Assembly: GCA_027596035.1 (NCBI GenBank)
Contig: JADGJA010000097.1
Span: 1 to 43,182 of the forward strand
Length of the DNA stretch: 43,182 nucleotides
DNA from: Thoreauomyces humboldtii
Taxonomy: Eukaryota; Chytridiomycota; Chytridiomycetes; Spizellomycetales; Powellomycetaceae
Direction: 5' to 3'
In this document: positions 12,192-21,400 of the stretch, piece after piece
Numbering within the stretch: position 1 is the stretch's first letter
How the letters are laid out: each line of letters starts with the position of its first letter
Program-made: the position numbers and the translations under genes
The notes under the pieces: generated by a model
The model's database searches: none
Told to the model about the DNA's origin: nothing
The model's input: only the letters and a program-made list of their open reading frames with translations

Positions 12192-12679
12192 AGTATGGTA
12201 AAGTGGTACACAAGGAAGGTGTGTAATGTATGCCTGGACTTCGACTGATTCTGGACTTTCTCGATAGGCTAAGCGTGTCGAACCTCTGTAACCAAGTCCA
12301 ATGGCGTAGCGTGGACCGTTTTGACTTGGCGTATTCCCACGTGCTGCGAGCCTGGAGCTCGCAAGTATCCCCGAGTATCATCGAAATAATTAATAGATAT
12401 GATTCAATAGGACGGGGAGGATGATACCTGAGGGATCTACTCTTCCTCGTTTGACGCGCGTCTGACGCAGCGGTCAAGAGTCCGATATTTCGGACGATGC
12501 AAGTGCAACATCCAACTGCTGCGCAACGATCACAAAATACAGATAGGATTGTAACGTGCTGCTGAGGCCAAGTGACAAGAAGAGAGGCCGTTTAAGAAGG
12601 CTCGTTCCGCACTCGTCGCGTCATGACTGCTAAACGTGACATATCCTGTAGGGACATCTCTATGATTCTGGCCAGAAGA
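12192..12679. other. LSB5-like 3' flank
   Basis: 488 bases between the LSB5-like stop and the minisatellite. AT content rises near 12385-12410 (AATAATTAATAGAT), which may serve 3' end formation. No gene seen. Confidence 0.4.
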
Positions 12680-13812
12680 TAATTAGCACCCTCAGGGGCA
12701 ATGAGACTATAAATATGATCCAATTTCGCGTCTTCAGGGGTAATTGGCGACTTCAGGGGTAATCCGCGTTTCCAAGGGATAGTAATTGGTCGCTTCAAGG
12801 GCAATGTGATCATAATAGCATCCAATTTAGCGTCTTCAAGGGTAATTGGTGTCTTCAAGGGGCACTACTTGGCGTCTTCAGGGGTAATTGGCGTTCTCAA
12901 GGGGTACTAATTGGTCTCTTCAAGGGCAATGTGATCATAAATATCATTCAATTTAACGTCTTCAGGGGTAATTGGCGTCTTCAGGGGTAGTTTGTGTTCT
13001 CAGGGGTAGTTTGTGTTCTCAAAGAGTACTAATTGGTGTCTTAAAAAGCATCCAATTTAGCGTCTTTAAGGAGTACCAATTGGCGTCTTCAGGGGTAATT
13101 TGCGTGCTCAAGGGGTACTAATTGGTCTCTTTAAGGGCAATGTGATCATAAATAGCATCCAATTTAGCATTTTCAGGGGTAATTGGCGTCTTCAAGGGGT
13201 ACTAATTGGCGTCTTCAGAAGTAATTTGCGTTCTCAAAGGGTATTAATTAGTGTCATAAAAAACATCCAATTTAGCGCCTTCATGGGTAATTGGTGTCTT
13301 CAGGGGTAATTTGTGTTCACAAGGAGTACTAATTGGTCTCTTCAAAGGCAATGTGATCATAAATAGCATCCAATTTAGTGTCTTCAAAAGTTATTGGCGT
13401 CTTCAAGGGGTACTAATTGGCGTCTTCAGGGGTAATTTGCGTTTTCAAGGGGTACTAATTGGTCTCTTCAAGGGCAATGTGATCATAAATAGCGTCCAAT
13501 TTTTGACATCTTCAGGGGTGCTCATTGGCGTCTTCAAGGGATGCTCATTGGCGTCTTCAAGGGTTAATTGGCATCTAGGAATATCATCCAATTTAGCGTC
13601 TCCAGGACAATTTGCGTTCTCAAGGGGTACTAATTAGCGTCTTCAGGGGTACTTGGCGTCTTCAAGGGTAATTGGCGTCTTCAACGGGTGCTCATTGGCA
13701 TCATAAATGACATCCAATTTAGCGTCTTCAGGGGTAATTGACGTCTTCAAGAGGTACCAATTGGCGTCTTCAGGGGTAATTGGCATCTTCAATGGGTATC
13801 AATTGGCAACTC
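12680..13812. repeat. Degenerate minisatellite with higher-order periodicity
   Basis: About 1.1 kb of head-to-tail imperfect repeats. The basic units are 19-23 bases, of the form GGCGTCTTCAGGGGTAATT, alternating with a longer form containing AAGGGGTACTAATT. A distinct sub-motif, GTGATCATAAATAGCATCC, recurs at about 12805, 12931, 13142, 13353 and 13479. Its spacings are 126, 211, 211 and 126 bases, so a higher-order unit built from the short ones has itself been duplicated. Open frames inside (13100-13637 plus, 12592-12858 minus) are repetitive translations of the array and not credible genes. It lies between LSB5-like and the BRE-like gene, in otherwise non-coding DNA. Confidence 0.92.
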
Positions 13813-14026
13813 CACAAGCACCGGTGGAAATTTTTCATCGTACTCTTGGCTCCGCGGCGCCAGCGCGTTGTTTTCCAGTAGATAGTTGTACTGTAGTGAG
13901 TGCTGACGTGATCCGTTAGCGCATGGCTGTGCAGTTGCTCGAGACCACCCAAGACAGGCGGGCGAACCTTGAACCGATTCCACATAGCACTAAAAGGTCT
14001 TGAAGAGTGGCAAGTGCCCAAGGAGG

Positions 14027-15557
14027 ATGGCGCGAAGCAAAGGGACTGTGCCCGCAGACACGTATCATCTTTCGCTTCGACATTATGCCGATAACCTGCA
14101 ATCTTGCGGGAACGTGTACTCCGTCACGAATCCACAGCCTTCCGCGGAAAATGGGGAAGCCACCCGCTTCGATGTTGGCATCAAGGTCCTGGGAAGTGTT
14201 CGGCTGTCGTGTAAGACTTTGCCTTACTGCGAGTGAGAATCACTTCATGAGCCAACCATGATCCCTTCCCGACCAGGCAGCGTCGTATTCGATCTTGGAG
14301 ACCTAACCTTTCCACCTGACGTCCTCTTCCTCACGCCAAACTTCCGCGCACCTTTGTAGGCTCTTCCAGCTTTGCAGAGTTGGCGATATGATGATCCAGC
14401 AGCTTTGACTTCCGTTTTGGAACAGCTACGATCCCATCATCAGGTTGGGAAACACACCCGGCACTGTGCATAGACACACGAGAGAAGCATCCTAACAAAT
14501 GTTTGTGATCAGCGCTACAAGAGGATTGCCGGGCTGGGCGTAGAGTCGCTTTGCTTTGATCTGAGCAGCATCGAGCACGTGAAACGTCTCGAGTGCGCCT
14601 TGGATCCACCGGATGCCTCCTCGCGCGATGCGAAAGTGACGATTTGCCTTCCGGCCACTATACCACGAGAAGACATGCCGTTCGTTCCTGTCCTTGGGAA
14701 TAACATCCAAGGCAACGACAGAGGGCAGCGGCGTGACGGTCCCATCAGTGAGCTCAAAACGCTGAGTCAGTATTTCTGCTGCAAAAATCCTGATACGATT
14801 CTGCTTTCCAGTCTGGATCACTATCAAGTTTACAGTTAGAGACGGTCAAGTGCGTCGGATTGACAAACGAGTTGAGATTCCAGTCGAGTGGGAGAACCTG
14901 TACACGGGAACGGTGCGTGCGATCAAGTCGTTATTCCCACACATCTGTTGGTTGCCTCGCGTGCTGACATATCAGAGTAGCCTCCAGAGTACCCGCGCAA
15001 GAGCACGCTCCTGGATTATGTCTTGAGCGTGGAAAACTATCTCGCTGCCACGCAGGACCAGATAGCGTCGCTCCAAACAAGACGAAAAGATTTCCTGTTG
15101 GCCATCGTGAATGCCTTCTGATCGTGAGTTGCCTTCATGAAACTGGAGTTACCGAGCATGTTGCTGAACATCTCGAAGAATAATAGGCATGTTATTGAAT
15201 ACGACGACGAAGCCCATCTCTATGCATCATTCTATTTCGAGGTCCCAGTGCCACACATTCCAGGCACTTCTTCGCCGTTTGATAAACGAAAAGCGCTCAC
15301 AACCGGCGCACTGGTCAATCGTAAGCAAATTTCCTTTTTTTCTTTTTTTTGCACATGAACTTGCATCATCGGCTTACCGGGTCCGAAATTTGCGTCACGC
15401 GGTCCATCTGTCGGAAGACTATCCGGATGTTCCGCCAGAACTCTTCATGCAGTCCACGACGGCGTACCAAGAACATCCGCCGGACTCCTATGTCCCTGAG
15501 ACGGTGCAGGTCCGGGTTGATTGGGGCAACCTCGAAGACTACGAGGGGGTTGTATAG
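14027..15557 (+). CDS. BRE/BABAM2-like protein with in-frame TAG (7 exons)
   Basis: Resembles BRE (BABAM2, BRCC45), the UEV-fold scaffold of the BRISC and BRCA1-A Lys63-deubiquitinase complexes. Exons: 14027-14210, 14277-14443, 14513-14747, 14812-14912, 14981-15106, 15179-15320, 15418-15557; phases close over 365 codons, against 383 residues in human. Matching segments include FPPDVLF then LQSWRYDDP (animal: LPPDFIF then LQNLASWNP), WITIKFTVRDGQV, STLLDYV (CLIDYV) and VIEYDDE (VVEYDAE). An in-frame TAG at 14357-14359 interrupts exon 2. It is either a true nonsense mutation, a sequence error, or removed by an in-frame splice (14285-14359, 75 nt, or 14321-14359, 39 nt), but those options would delete the conserved PPD motif or the residues after it. 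The start and the last acceptor (15417) are uncertain; the next frame upstream of it also reads family-like. Confidence 0.65.
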
Positions 15558-15904
15558 ACGATCCGGTAAGTGACCTTGTTGTTGTGTTACAAACAAATGT
15601 CCCTTGGAAGCATTGTTGACTGTCAGATGTTCAACAGAGCGGCGCTGCTTCATCAGATTCCATCTGTTTTCCAGGTACCTTTCAAAAGATAGACGGTCTT
15701 GTCTCTGCCTCCGCGCTGGCGTAGGGCGTGGAGAAACGCGGTTTCCTGTCTCTGAAATCGACCACCGTAAAGCAAAACCCAACGGGTGCAACTGGTGATC
15801 TTCGAGGAGGGTTCAGATGCAGCATATGATTCAAATGAAAAGAAGGAATAAAAAGATCAAGGGATGCACTACTAGCAAGGGAAAGGAGGAGGAGGAGCGG
15901 CCAT
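15558..15904. other. Convergent intergenic region
   Basis: 347 bases between the BRE-like stop and the stop of the facing oxidoreductase. No coding signal is visible apart from short frames. The A-rich stretch near 15836-15860 may carry the 3' end signal of one transcript. Confidence 0.4.
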
Positions 15905-16974
15905 TCAGAGCACAAACACGAGACGACCGTCGCCCTTGTCGGCGTTCCAGCCAGCCTCGCAGTCCTTCAGAGGCACGGCGTTGACTGGCAGGCTCAGGGA
16001 CTTCTCGGCGAGGTGGACGATGAGGTCGGAAAGGTGTTTGTGCATGACCTCGTTGGACTGAGGACCCAGTCCACTGCCGCAGATGAAGAAGTTCTGAGCT
16101 CGAAGCCAGGGCGCCGGGAGGGCGAGCTCTGCACCGGCCATGGCTCCGATCTGAACCCACTCGAGCAGCTTCTCGTCCGTCTTCCTGGCCTTCAGGATGG
16201 CCTCCATGCACACCTTTGCGGGGGCTCCCCAGAGGAAGTCCAGGATGACGTCCGTGTCGGCTGCGAGGCGGGTGACGGCCTCCTTGACCTTGTCGTCCCC
16301 GTCGCCGAGGCAGACGATGTCATCCACCCCGCCGTTCCCTGGACCCACCTTGAGGAGCTCGTCGAGGACGGCCTTGTTGCGACCGGCACCCACGATGCGG
16401 GAGGCTCCGAGGAGACGAGCCACCTGAACGCCGAGACGACCGCTCATTCCGGTCACGCCGAGGATGAAAACGTTGAACGGCTTGGCGTTGGGAGGGACGG
16501 CATGGTTCCTGCGTCGACTGAGGGCGAGCCAGGAGGCCATGCCGGCGTTGGCAAGGGCTGCCACGTGGATGGGGTCGGCGTTGGCAGGAAGTTCGACCGT
16601 GTCCTCCAGAGAGACGTTGACATACTCAGCAAAGGGGCCCGCTTTGGACTTGAAGGCAGTGAAAAAGACAGTCTTTCCATCTGGTAGGGTGCCGACTCCA
16701 TCGACGCCGGGAACTGGAAAAGAAGCACAATGGAGGATCAGAAGACAGCCTCTCGTGAGACAGCGGGCAACGGCGTTCACTGACCGACTGGCAATGTCAT
16801 TCGACCACAGGAGTAGTGAGTTCCATTGGCGCGAGCTTTGGCAAGCTGCGAGAGACCACTCGCGATCACCTTGACCTGCACCTGTCCCTCTTTCGGTGGA
16901 GGAAGCTCGTAGGTTCCATAGACGGGAGCGTCGCCGAACCTGTGTACCAGGGCTGCGTCAACGGTTTTGGACAT
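15905..16974 (-). CDS. MDR-family quinone oxidoreductase-like enzyme (2 exons)
   Basis: Medium-chain dehydrogenase/reductase of the zinc-independent quinone oxidoreductase type. Exons (minus): 16974-16785 and 16713-15905, giving 332 residues. The N-terminal GroES-like part carries PVVPGVDGVGTLPDG. The Rossmann nucleotide site is GVTGMSGRLGVQVARLLGA, and the pattern of small residues suits NAD(P)H. I see no cysteine or histidine set for catalytic zinc. An in-frame Met at 17082 adds 36 residues (MALRSLSLISCQ and on) rich in Arg, Ser and Leu with no acidic residue, which is a good mitochondrial presequence. The short start would then give a cytosolic form. The substrate cannot be read from the sequence. 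The gene is divergent from the C1orf74 homologue (330 bases between starts). Confidence 0.88.
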
Positions 16975-17304
16975 TGCTGTTATATGACGAGAGGAGGAGC
17001 GAAAGTGTTTGAGAGTGAGATTCAGTGCAGCAGAGCTCGTTGGAGCTTGACAGGATATGAGCGACAGACTTCTCAAAGCCATAAAGTGCAGTGTGGGCTC
17101 GTTAGGCTGAGCGCGGGGGGCGTGCGAGGCGCGGAGAAGTGTCACCGAAAGGCCGAGGAGGACGCACGCGTCGGACATCGGACATCCGGATATCGGACAT
17201 GTGGACGGTTACCGGTAGCGACACGTCCTGGGGACGTCCCCGAAACGGTATGTCCATAATTCTCCGTAAAAGCTGCTCAGCCACGTCCTTCTCCGGTTGT
17301 CTGC

Positions 17305-18314
17305 ATGGCCAAGCATGCTTCGCGGCGACCTGTCTCGACCCATTCCGTAGTGCGCGAGGTCCACGAGGTTACTAGGAAGCATTGGGGTCGCTTGTTGGGG
17401 CGGCGGACCGAGGCATTCGTTGTCGACCTACTCACAGTGCTTTTCGGTCTTCGGTGGGTTCGCCTCACGTGTCTCCACTGCGAAAGCCTAAGGAGCCTGA
17501 TTCAAAATCGCACAGTCCGGCTTTCCTGAACGACTACTTCTTTGCGAGCGAACCTCAGCTGGTCGCGTTCGTCAATGATGTGCGGACGGTATGCGGTCAA
17601 GACCATGTTCTGTCCGCAATGCTCGTAATGGGCAACCACTTTTTCTTCGCACGTTCGACTCTTTTGCCACGGTTCGAGGTTGATGCCAGCAGTGACTTCG
17701 CTTCTCTCTCGTTCATCGACGCCAGTCCTCATCGGACGGGACCGGATGTAAGAGAAGATGCTCCCTCCCCGGGACGGCCCACTGCCTCTTAGGCTGATGT
17801 ATGAGTGATCCTCCTCCCAGTTGTGCTCGACCTCGATGCGGATGCGTCTGTCGGAGGAGTTAGGGTCGCTCCTACGCGTCCTCCGGAATGCCTCGCCCGA
17901 AGCGCCCCTGGCCAAGTTCATGCCTTCCCACAGGTCCGATCTCCCTGCGTTGAACGGTTACCTTTTGGGCTACCCCATCTTATATTGCCTCGACGACGGA
18001 AGCGACGTGGGGAAAGGGACATGTTTGAACGACGTTCCATTGATGCTGTTCGAGTGTAGCATTGAGTACGAGCACGGGTATGTGTCTATTGAATAGTACA
18101 GGATCAGGATATACGACATTCCTAACTTGGGAGTGGCTTCCTCAGGACCGCTGTGATCCTGAGCTGCAGTTGTCCTGATGCCATGATGCCATCTCTACCT
18201 GATCCTCGGTCGCGGTTACTGCAAACGCTGCAAAATACGATTCTGGGGCAGTCCTACTTCAGAGACCTGCGCGTTCAAAGACGGGCAGTTACGCTTCCGG
18301 TCATCATTCTTTGA
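17305..18314 (+). CDS. C1orf74/UPF0739 family protein (4 exons)
   Basis: Protein of 268 residues, a length very close to human C1orf74 (UPF0739), whose function is unknown. Exons: 17305-17453, 17516-17747, 17821-18077, 18146-18314; all introns 62-73 nt with GT-AG and closing phases. Features that recall the family are a start-proximal helix followed by LFGLRPAFLNDYF, a central strand-rich part (VMGNHFFFARSTLLPRF), then NGYLLGYPILYCLDDG with LNDVPLMLF, and a C-terminal HGTAVILSCSCPD segment. The gene is invisible in single-frame scanning because each exon is short; joining the exons gives one coherent protein. It is convergent with tricalbin, 112 bases apart. Gene existence is well supported; the family name comes from memory of motifs and length. 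Confidence 0.68.
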
Positions 18315-18426
18315 GCCTCTCGACCGTAGATCAGAAGGGGTATCGAATTTTCGTAAGCAAAATTGGCAACAGAAAAGAAGGGAACAAACAAAATTTGGGA
18401 AAAGCCCGGAGTAAACGAGATGACCT

Positions 18427-21400
18427 TCACTCGCCGTTGAAGATGTTGGTGCCTTCGGGAACACCTTTCCTGGCATCGGATCCAGCAATGCTGGCGATGT
18501 TCTCGCGGGATTTGTGGGATCTACGGAACCCAGCTACGAAGCTCATGCTTCTGTGCATGGACATGTTGGGAGAGGACTCGAGGGAGGAAGCCGCAGACGA
18601 TGGGACTGGTGGAGCAGGTTGGCTTGGAGGCCCCGTAGCGGTGGAAGCAGTACTGTCACGAGAGCTTCCGACGACTTGCTGGTTGATGCTCCGCCCAGAA
18701 GAGGACGGGCTTGAGCCGCCGGTAGGAGGGCGATACTGAGCCTTGACGTGAATCTCTCCCGTGCCGCCCACGCCGAGAGGCAACCACCTGTCCACAGCCG
18801 GGGGGAGGGTACCGGAAGTGGTGTCGAACCATTCTGCAAAGTCAACGTCGATCTCGCCAAGGGGGACGTCCTTTTTGATAGTGTTCTGCAATAGATATTA
18901 GAGGTACAATTTAGTTACCAAGTTGAAGATGTGCAGCGGACCTCTTCAGCTCGGGACCCGTCTCACCTTATCGACGACGGCAATCCGGATCTGAGAAGGT
19001 GGTACCGCTAGAACACATATTTCAGCGGACCAGCGGGGATTGGTAGTTTTCTTGATTACCGCCGTCCGGTGAACGGTCTTAAGCTTGCCGTGATGAATTT
19101 GCTGGACCTTAATGTATGGATCGGAAGATGTAGAGTCGTGGTCGACTGCCTTCAGGTCACGACCCTCGACAATGGTGAGTATGACGAAGCCGCTGAGCAT
19201 TGGAGCCGTCACGGACGACTGGCGGGAACGGAAGGAGGGAGAAGTAGGAGCCGCGTCTGGCGTGACGGCACCGTCTTCTCCTTCGGGAGGTGTCACCACC
19301 ACAATTCCTTGAGCTCGGGCAATGTCCTCGACAGTTAAAACAGGTCCTTTCTTTGTCGGTTGAGCGGTCAGACCAGAGCTTCTTGTGGCGGCGCGACCCA
19401 ACTCCTCGGCTGTCTTCCCGAGTCCAACAGTGGTGCCGGCCAGACGACCGAGGACGGCTCGACCCATTTTGCTCGTGCTGCCATCCTCCCCTGCTAGTCG
19501 CGACGAGGCGTCGTGCTCGCCGCTTTTGTAGAGAGCTTTTCCGAGAGCAGCAGCTCCCGCACTGCCGGTATGAGTGCCGCTAGCCTTGGAGCTGGAGTCG
19601 ATCCCCTGAGGATCGAAGAGAACTCGAAGTTTGATCGTTCCACCCCGCGCTCCTTCGAGGGGACAATCCTTTAGAATAACCTCGTTGGGCGGGATGCGGG
19701 CAAGCTGCAGATGCACTGTGCCCAAGGTGACATCCTTCGCGAATCCGTTCCAGTCTTTAACCCGAACCTCCAGCGTCGACCGCAGGCGCGACGTCACGGG
19801 GAGAGATACGGTCTCGTTCCACACCGGGTTCAGAGACTTCTTGATCACCTTTGTCTTGTGAACTTTGTTTCCGTTCATGTACAATTGGCAGTAAGGATCG
19901 CTGGCACCTGTGATCCATCTAACACCATTAGGTCCACATTCAATTTGATCAGTATCGCAAAGGAGATCGTGCTTACCGCCGCTATCCACTGCCTCAACAT
20001 CCTTCGCCTCGAGGATATCGACGTGAAGCATACCCATTCCGCCTGAAGACTCTCCGCCGTCATCCTCCACAATGACTGGTGCAAATCCAACAGAAAGGCG
20101 GAGCTTGCCGATGTCACCAGCCGGGTCCCCTCCGCGCAACGGAACCCAAGCCCCTGACTTTCCGAGGAGCTCTGCCACAAGCTCTCCAGTCCAAGAACCG
20201 ATGACCGGATCTTGTGGGGTGTGGTTGTCTTTTTCGATCTGATTGCGGATGCGGATGGTGAAACGATTCTTCGGAATATTCGATATGTACTTGTCGATGG
20301 CTATATGGAGACATACGTGAGCGAATGATGCGAATTCGGAGTAACAAAAGAGTTACGTACACTCATCCCAGGATGGTCGGAGGGACTTTCTCTTGGTGCG
20401 TGTGGTCCAAACCGGTTCGTCGTCCAAAAGCAGCTCGGCGTAGGCGTTTACAACCTGTTGGAGGCCCTGGAGTTCATGGATACGCAAACTCACGATGCCA
20501 GATGCTGGTACCAAGGGAGGGTTTCGGTAAGCTACCATCGGCGCTGCAAGATCTACACTTTCAAGTAAGCTTGCTTACGGTAAGTCTGTATAACTTGCGC
20601 AATGTGCGCCTGGCGCTCTTTGGCCGCCTTGGCAAGTTGAACTTCCTGCTCCTCTTCGACAAGCCGGTCGGCTTCGATTTTTTTCTCCAACGCTAATTGT
20701 GCTTCCTCGTCTAGATCCTCGGTGGCAAGGGCAGTGACTAGGTTCGCCGACCTACTCTTCTTCATAGCAAGTGCACGCTCCGGCGAGATAATTTGCTCGG
20801 AGATGACGGGGAAGTAGTCCACCTCGAAGTGCAGGAAGCCCTTCTGCCGAGGCTCCTTGGTCGTGCTCCCGCGCGCAACGCTTGCAATGCCATCGATGGA
20901 CATGACTTTCGGGAAGCCCGCCTTCTTGGTCGGACCAGCAACGGCGGCAGCCACGTCTTCAAGATCGTCCGCATTCTTTTGGATGTAAATTGGGGCCCAA
21001 CTAAGGAAAGCCGATAAGCCAGATGATCGAGAACCATGAAGTGTGATGTACTACACGTAAACTTACACATCAGCGGCCATGCCCGTGCGTACGATCTTAA
21101 GGCCATCCCGCTCCTGCTTGGCCCATGCTTCTTCACTGAGGCCGACTGGATCTACGACCGTTGCCAGCTGCTCCAAGTTCTCGACCGAGTTCTCCCTGGA
21201 ACCCTCTTTCAAGAGATCGGAAACAAGAAATTCGACTTTGCCCAGTGTGCGATCCTTCTTGAAATCGTTCCAGTCCCAGACGGACAGACCCAAAGATTCT
21301 TTTTTGCTGTAGCATACAGCGTAGAAGATTTCGTTCCACTTGGGGTCTAGCACATTGTTTTTCACGTGCGTAGCGCCAAAAGCACGACCAGCGAGCGTGA

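Noticed and set aside
12592..13637. Open frames within the minisatellite
   Set aside because: They are repeated translations of the tandem units and lie in different frames and strands along the array.
12680..13812. CRISPR-like array
   Set aside because: Units are degenerate and contiguous without unique spacers, and the genome is eukaryotic.
14492..14827. 111-codon minus-strand frame with protein-like sequence
   Set aside because: It is opposite BRE-like exon 3 and the following intron; the plus-strand reading has family similarity and matched splice phases.
15321..15354. 34-nt intron in BRE-like before HELASS
   Set aside because: It would need a CAC acceptor instead of CAG; the AG at 15416-15417 also fits the phase, so that site was used with stated doubt.
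16013..16687. 224-codon plus-strand frame
   Set aside because: Antisense shadow of the oxidoreductase exon with an unusual Glu/Gly/Val-rich composition.
17502..17921. 139-codon minus-strand frame
   Set aside because: Opposite exons 2 and 3 of the C1orf74-type gene and spans its intron.
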